Shown here piece after piece: positions 31,964 through 40,065 of a stretch of DNA of 64,000 bases. A program made the position numbers and the translations under genes. A model generated the notes under the pieces. That model was not told the origin of the DNA, made no database searches, and saw only the letters and a program-made list of their open reading frames with translations. Origin of the DNA: Streptomyces sp. MNU76 (GTDB lineage Bacteria > Actinomycetota > Actinomycetes > Streptomycetales > Streptomycetaceae); NCBI RefSeq assembly GCF_020982545.1, contig NZ_JAJKLK010000010.1, positions 1-64,000 of the forward strand, written 5' to 3'. Positions within the stretch are counted from its first letter, which is position 1. Every line of letters begins with the position of its first letter.

Positions 31964-32178
31964 ATGTAGCCGACCGCTCGCCCGCCGCCGTCGTCGAGGA
32001 CGAAGGCCGACTCCGGTTCCAGGTGGGTGTACGGGGTGGCGAAGGCCGCCGGGAAGACGTCGGGGTCCGCGTGGACGGGACGGCTGTCGCCGCCGTTGTG
32101 GGCGGTGCGGACGCAGATGTCGTGGACGGCGTCGAGGTCCTCGGGCCTGTACGGGCGGACTGCGGGAGACGGGGTCAT
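31960..32178 (-). pseudogene. N-terminal fragment of a GNAT acetyltransferase
   Basis: Starting ATG at 32178, the frame reads VRPYRPEDLDAVHDICVRTA, then HADPDVFPAAFATPYTHLEP and ESAFVLDDGGGRAVGYI, the first half of an O-GlcNAcase-like GNAT domain. It breaks off exactly where the acetyl-CoA motif should follow and is joined to the LuxR fragment out of frame. Non-functional. Confidence 0.75.
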
Positions 32179-32288
32179 CGCAGCATCCTGCGCGGTGTCG
32201 CCCGCCCCCACAACCGCCCGAGCGACAGCGTCTCTTGACGCCACGCATGCTTCCCCGTGCGCCGTGGCCCGCTCGGCCGACCGCCTCC

Positions 32289-33719
32289 TCAGCGCGTGTT
32301 CGCCGCCCCGAACCACCGGGCAAGCACGTCGAGCAGGTCCCGCTGGTCCTCGCCGGCCCACGCCACGTGGCCGTCGGGTCGCAGGAGGACCGCGGGCGCC
32401 TCCAGATCCTCGGCGGAGTCGACCACGTGGTCGACGCGGTCCGCCCAGCCCTCCGCCGAGAGCGTGCCGCCGGGGTCGAGCAGCAGACCGCGGCCGTCGT
32501 GCATCAGCTCGTACAGCCGCCCGTGCTTCAGCCGCAGGTCCCGCATCCGGCGGCCGAGCAGTTCGTGACCGTCGCCGAGGTCGTAGCGGACGTCGACCCC
32601 GGTGATCATCCCGGTCACGTACCGGTTGACCTCCTCGAAGTCCATCAGCTTCGACAGCAGCTCCCGCAGCGCGGTCGGCCCCGGCGCGGACCCCAGCAGG
32701 GTCATCTGCGCCCGGGTGTTGACCAGCACACGGGCGGCGACCGGGTGCCGCTCGGCGTGGTAGGTGTCCAACAACCCCTCCGGCGCCCAGCCGTTGACCT
32801 CGGCGGCCAGCTTCCACCCCAGGTTGAAGGCGTCCTGCACACCGAGGTTGAGCCCCTGGCCGCCGGTGGGCGGATGGATGTGCGCCGCGTCGCCGGCCAG
32901 CAGCACCCGGCCGACCCGGTAGCGCTCGGCCTGCCGGGTGGCGTCGCCGAACCGGGAGAGCCAGCGCGGTGAGTGGACACCGAAGTCGGTGCCCGCGAAG
33001 TCCCGCAGCCGCTGCTTGAACTCGTCCAGGGTGGGCGGGGTCGTACGGTCCTCGGACACCCCGTCGGCAGGTACCAGCACGCGGTAGGCGCCGTTCTCCA
33101 GCGGAGCGAGGCCGAACCGCAGTTCGGTCCTGCGCACCTTCTCGACGACCTCGGTGATCGTCGCCGGGTCCTCGGTCGCCCCCATCTCGCCCAGCAAGGT
33201 CTCGACCGTGGCGGGCTCGCCGGGGAAGCCGACGCCGAGCAGCCTGCGCACCATGCTGCGGCCCCCGTCGCAGCCGACGAGGTAGCGGGCGCGCAGCCGG
33301 GTGCCGTCGGCCAGTTCCGCGGTCACCCCGTCCTCGTCCTGGTCGAGCCCCACCAGTTCGCGGCCGCGCCGGAGGTCGGTGCCGAGTTCCAGCGCGCGTT
33401 CCTGAAGGATGCGCTCGGTGACCGGCTGCGGGGTGGCGACGCCGTACGCGTGTGCCGTGTCCAGGCTCTCCGGCCAGGGCTTCATGATGCCGCCGAAGAG
33501 TCCGCCGACCCGGAACTTCTCACTGACCGCGAGGAACCTCTCCAGCAGGCCGCGCTGGTCCATCACCTCGACACTGCGCGCGTGCAGGCCCTGTCCCCGG
33601 GACTCGCCGGTCGGCGCCGTCAGCCGCTCCAGCACGACCGTCTCCACGTCGGCCAGCCGCAGTTCGCTCGCCAGCATCAACCCGGTCGGTCCGCCCCCGA
33701 CGACGATGACGTCGATCAT
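32289..33719 (-). CDS. rox: Rifampicin monooxygenase (Rox-type FAD hydroxylase)
   Basis: A 476-residue class A flavin monooxygenase. FAD motifs are IVVGGGPTGLMLASEL at the N-terminus, the DG motif GCDGGRSMVRR, and the GD motif LAGDAAHIHPPTGGQGLNLG. Long stretches (LDTAHAYGVATPQPVTE, TDFGVHSPRWLSRFGDATR, ELLGRRMRDL) match the Streptomyces Rox enzyme as I remember it. Rox hydroxylates the naphthyl ring of rifampicin and opens the ansa bridge, giving resistance. A 19-bp inverted repeat resembling the rifamycin-associated element lies 68 nt upstream, which strongly supports the assignment and suggests rifamycin induction. The ATG fits the Rossmann start. Confidence 0.88.
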   Translation of the reverse strand: MIDVIVVGGGPTGLMLASELRLADVETVVLERLTAPTGESRGQGLHARSVEVMDQRGLLERFLAVSEKFRVGGLFGGIMKPWPESLDTAHAYGVATPQPVTERILQERALELGTDLRRGRELVGLDQDEDGVTAELADGTRLRARYLVGCDGGRSMVRRLLGVGFPGEPATVETLLGEMGATEDPATITEVVEKVRRTELRFGLAPLENGAYRVLVPADGVSEDRTTPPTLDEFKQRLRDFAGTDFGVHSPRWLSRFGDATRQAERYRVGRVLLAGDAAHIHPPTGGQGLNLGVQDAFNLGWKLAAEVNGWAPEGLLDTYHAERHPVAARVLVNTRAQMTLLGSAPGPTALRELLSKLMDFEEVNRYVTGMITGVDVRYDLGDGHELLGRRMRDLRLKHGRLYELMHDGRGLLLDPGGTLSAEGWADRVDHVVDSAEDLEAPAVLLRPDGHVAWAGEDQRDLLDVLARWFGAANTR

Positions 33720-33786
33720 CCCAACCCCCATGTGCGCAGATGTGCCGTCGTTTCTCGCTTCGGTCGGCGATTCTGCGGCACGGGGA

Positions 33787-33805
33787 GGGTCTTGCCGCAA
33801 GCCCC
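33787..33805 (-). promoter_or_regulatory. Rifamycin-associated element (RAE)-like inverted repeat
   Basis: On the minus strand the 19-mer GGGGCTTGCGGCAAGACCC has central symmetry CTTGC-G-GCAAG and matches the RAE I recall from promoters of rifamycin-inactivating genes. It sits just downstream of a TATAGC (33813-33818) that could be the -10 box of the monooxygenase promoter. Confidence 0.7.
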
Positions 33806-33827
33806 CCGGTGCGCTATACGTTGAGAC

Positions 33828-33855
33828 AGGCAAGGAGGACTGGACCTCCTTGCCT
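33828..33855. promoter_or_regulatory. 11-bp perfect inverted repeat upstream of the RAE
   Basis: AGGCAAGGAGG and CCTCCTTGCCT are separated by ACTGGA. It lies between the 3' end of the small gene at 33988 and the monooxygenase promoter, so it may be the terminator of the former or an operator overlapping the -35 region of the latter. Confidence 0.5.
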
Positions 33856-33987
33856 TTGTCGTTCTCCTCCGGTTCTCCGGCATCGCCCTCCGGTTCGCGT
33901 GAGGGCCCGGGGCGTGCCCACAATGGCGCTGTGCCGGGAACGGAGCGTGCGATGTTCTCCCGGACCGCACGCGGCCCGGGAGCACCG

Positions 33988-34221
33988 TCAGTCGCTCAGC
34001 CGACGCCGCAGGAGTTCCTTGCCGAGGTCGGCGCCCTTGCGGCTGTCGGCCTGTGCCTTGCGGAACAGCTCGACGACCTCGGTGTCCTTCTCCCGCTCCG
34101 CGTCCTGGATGTACGACTCGAGGCGCAGCGCGTTGCTCAGGCATGCCTCCACGTACCAGATCAGGTTGTAGTCCTTGTCGGCGGTCCCGGTCACGGCGCC
34201 CGTCTCGGCGGTGCTGGTCAC
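33988..34221 (-). CDS. Small conserved-looking hypothetical protein
   Basis: A 77-residue protein, GTG start with GGAGGAGGA 4 nt upstream, one of the strongest ribosome sites in the window. It is soluble, charged and mainly helical: DKDYNLIWYVEACLSNALRLE, then EVVELFRKAQADSRKGADLGKELLRRRL. I know no function. The alternating charged helices and single Cys suggest a small dimer or a partner protein. It is divergent from the glutamate-cysteine-ligase-like gene. Confidence 0.7.
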   Translation of the reverse strand: MTSTAETGAVTGTADKDYNLIWYVEACLSNALRLESYIQDAEREKDTEVVELFRKAQADSRKGADLGKELLRRRLSD

Positions 34222-34405
34222 GTTCTCCTCCTCCGTTTCATGGACACGGGGCCCGCACCCGTCCGGCGCGGCTCCCGAGGCGCCGCCCGGGTACCCGGGC
34301 CGCCGCCGCGTACACGGCCCCGGCCCGCGAGCCGTGCGGTGAGGTGTCCCGGTGGCGTCCGAGGGCACACGGCTCTCACCACCTAGGGCAGAAGGGCCGG
34401 ATGAC

Positions 34406-35494
34406 GTGCGTACCGTCGGTGTCGAAGAGGAACTCCTGCTGGTCGATCCGGAGACCGGCGAGCCGCAGGCGCGAGCCGCGGCGGTGCTCGCGCGGGTCGC
34501 GCTGGAGGGCACGGGCCAGGACGTGTTCGAGAAGGAGCTGCACGACGAGCAGGTGGAGTTCGCGACCCACCCGCAGTCGTCGATGGCCGATCTGGGGGCG
34601 GAGATCGTCCGCTGCCGCAAGGACGCGGCCCGACATGCCGAGGGGCTCGGCAGCGCGGTCGTGGCGCTGGCGACGTCGCCGCTGCCGGTGAGTCCGACGA
34701 TCACCGTGAACAGCCGGTACCGCTGGATGGCCCGCGAGTTCGGCCTGCACACGCAGGTGCAGCTGGTCTGCGGCTGCCATGTGCATGTGTCCGTCGAGTC
34801 CGACGACGAGGGTGTGGCGGTCCTGGATCGGATGCGGCCGTGGTTGTCCGTGCTGAGGGCCCTGAGCGCGAACTCCCCCTTTTGGCAGGGTCACGACAGT
34901 CGGTACGCGAGCTATCGCAGCCAGGTCTGGGACATGTGGCCGATGGCCGGGCCGACCGACGTCTTCGGCTCGGCGGAGCGGTACCACCAGTGCGTCACGG
35001 ACCTGATCGCGACGGGGGTCGTCCGCGACGAGGGCATGATCTACTTCGACGCGCGGCTGTCCCGGCGGTACCCGACCGTCGAGATCCGGGTCGCGGACGT
35101 CTGTCTCCACCCCGACACCGCGGTCCTCGTCGCCGCCCTCGCCCGGGGGCTCGTGGAGACCTCCGCCCGTGAGTGGCGGGCCGGTGCGGAGCCGCTCGGG
35201 CACAGCGCGGGGCTGCTGCGGCTGGCCACCTGGCGGGCCGCCCGCTCCGGGATCTCCGAGAACCTCCTGGATCCCGTCACGATGCGGCCCCGGCCCGCCG
35301 TCGAGGTGATCCGCTCGCTGCTCGACCACGTCGCGGACGCCCTCGCCGACCACGGCGACGCCGACCTGGCCCGGGACGCCGTCGCCGAGCTGACGCGACG
35401 CGGCAACGGAGCCCGGGTGCAGCGCGAGGTGATGGCCCGGACGGGCAGCCTGCGCGAGGTCGTCGCGGCCTGCGTACGGCACACCCAGGCCTGA
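34406..35494 (+). CDS. YbdK-type carboxylate-amine ligase (glutamate-cysteine ligase family 2)
   Basis: A 362-residue GCS2-family enzyme. The N-terminus TVGVEEELLLVDPETGE carries the metal-binding Glu cluster, VCGCHVHVSVES the substrate/metal site and ISENLLD the C-terminal conserved region; length fits the family. YbdK has weak glutamate-cysteine ligase activity, and related enzymes in actinomycetes make various gamma-glutamyl or amide bonds. Because Streptomyces uses mycothiol rather than glutathione, the real substrate is unclear. The GTG start has AGAAGGG 9-10 nt upstream. Confidence 0.9.
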   Translation: MRTVGVEEELLLVDPETGEPQARAAAVLARVALEGTGQDVFEKELHDEQVEFATHPQSSMADLGAEIVRCRKDAARHAEGLGSAVVALATSPLPVSPTITVNSRYRWMAREFGLHTQVQLVCGCHVHVSVESDDEGVAVLDRMRPWLSVLRALSANSPFWQGHDSRYASYRSQVWDMWPMAGPTDVFGSAERYHQCVTDLIATGVVRDEGMIYFDARLSRRYPTVEIRVADVCLHPDTAVLVAALARGLVETSAREWRAGAEPLGHSAGLLRLATWRAARSGISENLLDPVTMRPRPAVEVIRSLLDHVADALADHGDADLARDAVAELTRRGNGARVQREVMARTGSLREVVAACVRHTQA

Positions 35495-35676
35495 CTCCCT
35501 GCGGCCCCGTCCGTTCCGGCGGCGCCCGGAGCGCGCCGACCCGTTCCCACCTGCGGTCGAGCACCTCGTGCGCGTAGGTCGTCGAGGACGGGGTAGTGCG
35601 TGCAGCACATGCGGCGGAACCGTCCGCCGACGTCTACGACCGTCCGGTTCGCGGCCGGAGCCGGAGGAGCCCGAAC

Positions 35677-37404
35677 ATGAGCGCGTGGAGCCCGGATCAC
35701 ACCGAGCGGCGGCCGCCGGGTCCGGCGGTGCGCTCAGCGGCCGGGCTGCCCGATCTCGTGGACGCCGGTATGTACGCGGTGGACGACAACGGCCTCGTCG
35801 TCACGGTGAATCCCCGGGCCGAGGAACTGCTCCGCCGCCCGTCCGACGGACTCGTCGGACGGGACGCCCACGAACTGCTGCACCGGGACCGGCTCGGGCA
35901 CACGATGCCGCGGGCGACCTGCACGATGATGCAGGCTTTCCTCAGTGGCCGCACCGGCCGCGGGGACCGGGAGTGGTTCCTGCGCGGCGACGGCACACTG
36001 CTGCCGGTCACGTGGCTGGTCACCCCGTGCCGGCTCGACGGGGCCGCGACCGGCGCGGTGGTGCTCTTCCACGAGGGCGCCCCGGAGAGCGACGTCGTCC
36101 CGGACGGCGAGCCGCCGACGCTGTCACAGCTGGACCGGCTGGCGCTGCTCGCCGAGACGACGACCCGGCTGAGCTCGACCCTGGACGCCGAGGAGGCGGT
36201 CGCCCGCCTGGTGCGGCTGGTGGTGCCGCGGCTGGCGGACTGGGCCGTCGTGGACCTGATCACCGAGAGCGACGACGTCTGGCGGTCCACGGTGGCGACC
36301 CACCGCGACGGCGTGGTGGTGCGGCGCGAGGAGTTGGAGGGCCCGCTCCCGCCGGTGCACGAGGAGTCGCTCATGCCGCTGTCCCGGGCGCTGCGCGGGG
36401 CGGCGTCGACCCTGGCCGGGCCGGAGACCTACCAGGGGCCGGCGGACTCGGGGATCACGGTCGCCCAGCAGAGGCTGTTCAAGGAGGCGGGGCTGCGCTC
36501 GGCGGCCATCGCGCCCATCCGGGGGCCGCGCGCCGTGCTCGGCGCTCTCACGCTCGGTCTGAGCGAGCGGCCGGGAGCCTTCACCGACACCGAACTGTCC
36601 CTGCTGGACGACATCGCCCGCCGGGCGGGGCTGGCGCTGGAGAACGCGCGCCTGTACCAGCGGCAGCGGCACATCGCGGAGACCATGCAGCGCCATCTGC
36701 TGCCCCAGATGCCGGAGGTGCCGGGGCTGCGGATGGCCGCCCGCTACGAGTCGGCGTCGAAGTCCTCCCAGGTCGGCGGCGACTGGTACGACGTGTTCAC
36801 GCTGGCCGACGGGTCCACGGCGGTGGCGATCGGGGACGTGGTGGGACACAACATAGACGCGGCGGCCGGGATGGCCCAGGTCCGCAACATGCTCCGGGCC
36901 TACGCGTGGGCGCTGGAGGAGCCGCCGAGCCTGATCGTGGAGCGGCTGGACCGGGCCGTGGTGAACGTGACCGAGGCGTCCATGGCGACGCTGATCTTCG
37001 GCAGGGTCGTACGGGACGACGACGCGTGGGCCCTGCGGTGGAGCAACGCGGGGCACCCGCCGCCGCTGCTGATCACCCACGACGGCAGGTCCCGGTTCCT
37101 GGACGAGGAGCACGACCATCTGCTGGGTACGGGGCTGACCCGGGCACGCACCGACACGCTCACCCCGCTGCCGCCGAAGTCCACGCTGGTGCTGTACACG
37201 GACGGTCTGATCGAATCCCCCGGGCACACGCTCGACCGGGGCCTGGCCCGGCTGCGCCAGCACGCGGCGGCTCTCGTCCACCGGCCCCTGCACGTCTTCT
37301 GCGACCTTCTGCTGGAGCGCGCGCGCCCTGTCGACAACGACGACGACGTCGCCCTGCTGGTCTTCCGGACACCGGCCGAGGACGGTGGGGCGGGTGACCG
37401 GTAG
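35677..37404 (+). CDS. PAS-GAF-SpoIIE (PP2C) serine phosphatase
   Basis: A 575-residue multi-domain phosphatase of the RsbU/SpoIIE type. A PAS domain spans about residues 22-115 (AGMYAVDDNGLVVTVNPRAEELL), a GAF domain about 145-320 (LSSTLDAEEAVARLVRLVVPRLADWAVVDLI), and the PP2C domain about 330-560 with metal motifs GGDWYDVF, IGDVVGHN, YTDGLIE and DDDVALLV. Its expected role is to dephosphorylate a STAS antagonist in response to a small-molecule or redox signal bound by PAS/GAF. ATG 35677 has GGAGGAG 8 nt upstream. It opens the partner-switching block. Confidence 0.9.
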   Translation: MSAWSPDHTERRPPGPAVRSAAGLPDLVDAGMYAVDDNGLVVTVNPRAEELLRRPSDGLVGRDAHELLHRDRLGHTMPRATCTMMQAFLSGRTGRGDREWFLRGDGTLLPVTWLVTPCRLDGAATGAVVLFHEGAPESDVVPDGEPPTLSQLDRLALLAETTTRLSSTLDAEEAVARLVRLVVPRLADWAVVDLITESDDVWRSTVATHRDGVVVRREELEGPLPPVHEESLMPLSRALRGAASTLAGPETYQGPADSGITVAQQRLFKEAGLRSAAIAPIRGPRAVLGALTLGLSERPGAFTDTELSLLDDIARRAGLALENARLYQRQRHIAETMQRHLLPQMPEVPGLRMAARYESASKSSQVGGDWYDVFTLADGSTAVAIGDVVGHNIDAAAGMAQVRNMLRAYAWALEEPPSLIVERLDRAVVNVTEASMATLIFGRVVRDDDAWALRWSNAGHPPPLLITHDGRSRFLDEEHDHLLGTGLTRARTDTLTPLPPKSTLVLYTDGLIESPGHTLDRGLARLRQHAAALVHRPLHVFCDLLLERARPVDNDDDVALLVFRTPAEDGGAGDR

Positions 37405-37568
37405 AACGCCGACGCGGGCCGGGGGCTCCGGAAGGCCACGGTCTTCCCCAAGGCCCCACACATCCCTACGCTTTCGCACGCGTAGCAGCTCTCCGCACGG
37501 GAAACACGAGCGTCGGAGGGGAACGCGCCATCGCGTCCGCCTCAAGCAGCCGAGCCGGGGACGACGAG

Positions 37569-38003
37569 ATGACAACAGAGCCACGTAGGGACGACAAACT
37601 GCCTGCCGAGGAGATTTACGACAGCCACGCCGCCTTCGACGGAGAACTCGGCGACGTGACGGGGGCGCGTACGGCCGCGGAGGGGTTCCTGGGCGTCCTC
37701 TCGCGCACGTCGCCGCCGGCCGCTGTCGAGCACTGGGACGACATCCTGCTGGTGGTCACGGAACTGGCCGCCAACGCGGTGCAGTACGCCCCCGGGCGGT
37801 TCGAGCTGACGATGCGGCGCACCCTCGACGGGGTGCATGTGACGCTGGGGGACACGAGCACGACGTCGCCCGCGCCGCGCCCCTTCAGCCCCAGCCAGGG
37901 CGGCGGCGGAATCGGCTGGTACCTGATCCAGACGCTGTGCGAGGAGGTGAGCGTGGTGGTGCACGACCACGGCAAGGACGTCCACGTCTTCCTGCCGTGG
38001 TGA
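37569..38003 (+). CDS. RsbW-like ATP-binding anti-sigma / regulator
   Basis: A 144-residue GHKL ATPase. The N-box is VTELAANAVQYAP, and the G-box region is modified: after LGDTSTTSPAPRPFS the SQGGGGIGWYLIQTLCEEV segment forms the nucleotide lid. In Streptomyces such single-domain kinases inhibit sigma factors or phosphorylate STAS antagonists. It directly follows the PAS-GAF phosphatase (164 nt) and converges on another ATPase gene, so these may share a STAS partner. Confidence 0.85.
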   Translation: MTTEPRRDDKLPAEEIYDSHAAFDGELGDVTGARTAAEGFLGVLSRTSPPAAVEHWDDILLVVTELAANAVQYAPGRFELTMRRTLDGVHVTLGDTSTTSPAPRPFSPSQGGGGIGWYLIQTLCEEVSVVVHDHGKDVHVFLPW

Positions 38004-38054
38004 AGGCCTCGGGGTCGGCCCCGGCGACGGGCCGGTGAAAGTCGCGCGAGGCCT
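38004..38054. terminator. Terminator between convergent ATPase genes
   Basis: AGGCCTCG (38004-38011) pairs with CGAGGCCT (38047-38054), with a smaller inner hairpin (GGGGTCGGCCCC). It overlaps the stop codon of the minus-strand gene. Confidence 0.5.
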
Positions 38055-38527
38055 CAGGTCAGCGGCACCAGCACGCTGATGGTCTTGCCGCCGGACGCGC
38101 GGCGCTCGACGTCGACCCTGCTGGAGAGGCGGTTGATCAGCGGCCAGCCGTAGCCGTTGCCCTCGTGGGCGCGGGGCAGCACGCCGGGCCCGTGGAGACC
38201 CACGGGCACGGCGGCGCTGTAGTCACGGACGCTGAGCCGCACACCCTCAGGCGTGAGGGCGACGTCGAACCCGGCGATCCCGCCGCCGTGCCGGACCGCG
38301 TTGGTGACCAGCTCGGAGACGACGAGAATGAGATCGATCATCGACTGCTCGGTCGGTGGTCCCGCCGGGGAACGCCACCGCTCCCCCACGAACGCCCGTA
38401 CGTGACGGCGGGCGGCCGCGGCGGTGGTGATCGCGATCGGCGGCCGCGGCGGCCGGCCGTCGGGCCCTGCCGCTTCCGCGGGAGCGGGGTCGTGGTGCAC
38501 GAGCGGGCGGCGTTCCATCGATGTCAT
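38054..38527 (-). CDS. RsbW-like ATP-binding regulator
   Basis: A 157-residue GHKL ATPase with N-box VSELVTNAVRHGG, a modified G1 region (VRDYSAAVPVG, lacking the usual DxGxG) and lid EGNGYGWPLINRL. A proline-rich N-terminal extension of about 30 residues precedes the fold. The weak G1 box suggests altered or lost ATPase activity. It lies upstream-to-downstream with DUF5133 and sigma genes on the same strand, so it could be the anti-sigma factor for the sigma factor at 38.9-39.7 kb (inference). Confidence 0.82.
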   Translation of the reverse strand: MTSMERRPLVHHDPAPAEAAGPDGRPPRPPIAITTAAAARRHVRAFVGERWRSPAGPPTEQSMIDLILVVSELVTNAVRHGGGIAGFDVALTPEGVRLSVRDYSAAVPVGLHGPGVLPRAHEGNGYGWPLINRLSSRVDVERRASGGKTISVLVPLT

Positions 38528-38566
38528 GGCAGGTACGGGGTCGACGACTCGGGACAGTTGGGTCCA

Positions 38567-38869
38567 TCACTGTTCATGAAGCGCCGCATACCCGCTCCCG
38601 CCCGGACCATGGCTGCCGAGATCTCCCGGGAGTGTCGTCCCGGTCCCGCACAGCTCCGCGGTCTCGGTCGCCTGCGCGGCGGCGAGCTGCGTGCGTGCCG
38701 CGTCCAGGGCCCGGCGGACGTCGCGGGTGCCCGTGGACACGCACAACATGTACGCCAGGTCCTGCGCGCGGCGAGCGCTCTGCGGATCGCCTCGCTCGCC
38801 CTCGTGGGCGACGACCGACTCGTACTCCTCGACGAGCCGGCGCAGGGTCGCGGGGTGGGGCATCAGCAT
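38567..38869 (-). CDS. DUF5133 family protein
   Basis: A 100-residue protein starting LMPHPATLRRLVEEYESVVAHEG, then RAQDLAYMLCVSTGTRDVRRALDAA, the conserved core of DUF5133, a small helical family that I know only from Streptomyces and relatives. Function unknown, but it is often found next to stress sigma factors. It lies 21 nt after the sigma-factor stop on the same strand and is probably co-transcribed with it. Confidence 0.8.
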   Translation of the reverse strand: MLMPHPATLRRLVEEYESVVAHEGERGDPQSARRAQDLAYMLCVSTGTRDVRRALDAARTQLAAAQATETAELCGTGTTLPGDLGSHGPGGSGYAALHEQ

Positions 38870-38890
38870 CTGTGTCGCTCCTGGGGGTTG

Positions 38891-39730
38891 TCAGACGGTG
38901 GGCGTGGTGCGGCCGAGGGCCTCTTCGCGGACGCGCGCGCAGCTGCGGCTGATGAGGCGGGAGACGTGCATCTGGGAGATGCCGAGACGGTCGGCGATGC
39001 GGTTCTGGGTCATGTCCTCGAAGAAGCGCATGTAGAGGATGGCCCGCTCGCGTTCGGGCAGCCGGCGCAGCCCCTCCTTCACCGACTCGCGGTCCACGAC
39101 GGTGTCGTACGCCGTGTCGGGGGCGCCGAGGGTGTCGGCGAGGCTGTAGCCGTCGTCGCCGGAGGCCATCTCGGCGTCCAGGGAGAGCGCGCTGAAGCTG
39201 TCGAGCGCCTCCATCCCGGCGTGGACGTCTTCCTCGGTGAGCCCGGCGAGGGCGGCGATGTCGGCGACGGAGGGCTCGGCGGCACCGCCGGAGGTCTGGC
39301 TGAGTTCACGCCGCGCCACGCGCACCTTGTTGCGGAGGTCCTGCACCCGCCGGGGGACGCGCAGCGTCCACATCCGGTCGCGGAAGTGCCGCTTGATCTC
39401 TCCGGTGATGGTGGGCACGGCGTAGCTCTCGAACGCCCCCCGGTCGGGCTCGTAGCGGTCGACCGCCTTGACCAGGCCCATCGCGGCGACCTGGCGCAGG
39501 TCCTCCAGCGACTCGCCGCGGTTGCGAAAACGGCCGGCGATGCGGTGGGCCATGGGCAGCCAGACCCGGACGAGTTCGTCCCGGACGTGGTCGCGTTCGG
39601 GTCCCTCGTCCATCGTCGCGAGCCGGGCGAACGCGGTGGCGGTGTCGGGGGCGTCGTCGTGCGTCCTCCTGTCGGGGGTGCCGGGACGAACGGAGGTGCC
39701 TGAGCCGTTTGCGGACACATTGACCAGCAT
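38891..39730 (-). CDS. SigB/SigF-family (group 3) RNA polymerase sigma factor
   Basis: A 279-residue sigma factor without region 1. Region 2 reads HRIAGRFRNRGESLEDLRQVAAMGLVKAVDRYEPDRGAFESYAVPTITGEIKRHFRD, region 3 follows with RRELSQTSGGAAEPSVADIAALAG, and region 4 ends with ERAILYMRFFEDMTQNRIADRLGISQMHVSRLI. These are hallmarks of the sigma-B/F stress group controlled by partner switching. ATG 39730 has AGGAG 8-9 nt upstream. A sigma-B-like promoter (GTTT-N15-GGGCAA) lies about 130 nt upstream, hinting at autoregulation. It is divergent from another sigma gene of the same group. Confidence 0.93.
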   Translation of the reverse strand: MLVNVSANGSGTSVRPGTPDRRTHDDAPDTATAFARLATMDEGPERDHVRDELVRVWLPMAHRIAGRFRNRGESLEDLRQVAAMGLVKAVDRYEPDRGAFESYAVPTITGEIKRHFRDRMWTLRVPRRVQDLRNKVRVARRELSQTSGGAAEPSVADIAALAGLTEEDVHAGMEALDSFSALSLDAEMASGDDGYSLADTLGAPDTAYDTVVDRESVKEGLRRLPERERAILYMRFFEDMTQNRIADRLGISQMHVSRLISRSCARVREEALGRTTPTV

Positions 39731-39856
39731 GGGAAATCGCTCCTGAACGACGCTTTCAGGGACTTCGCGGCGGGGAACGGTGGCGGGCGACCGAGGCCCG
39801 TGCGCGGAACACCGCTTCCGCCGGCGCGCCTCCCGTACGGAGGCGTGGAACTCCGA

Positions 39857-39881
39857 TTGCCCCGCGACCCGGCAGACAAAC
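39857..39881 (-). promoter_or_regulatory. Sigma-B-like promoter of minus-strand sigma gene
   Basis: On the minus strand GTTT (39878-39881), 15 nt, GGGCAA (39857-39862), close to the Streptomyces sigma-B consensus GTTT-N14-16-GGGTAA as I recall it. Confidence 0.5.
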
Positions 39882-40065
39882 AACGGTCCACGCATTCTTG
39901 GTGACGGATCGCCAGACCCGGTGAGGCGTGCCACTCGGGTCGGCGGCGACTTCTGGCCAGAGTGGGGAGCGACACGGTCCCTTTGCCGAACGAGGGGGAC
40001 TGAGATGCGCTTCGCGGGGCAAGCGTGGGATGGCAACAAGGCTTCGGGCGAGAGGGGTGGACAGC

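Noticed and set aside
34285..34300. Palindrome GCCCGGGTACCCGGGC as an operator
   Set aside because: It is highly symmetric but all-GC apart from the centre, in a GC-rich gap; such palindromes are common here by chance and no regulator is nearby.
38567..38869. Anti-sigma factor for the adjacent sigma gene
   Set aside because: The sequence fits DUF5133 and lacks GHKL boxes or a zinc anti-sigma motif; the role remains unknown.
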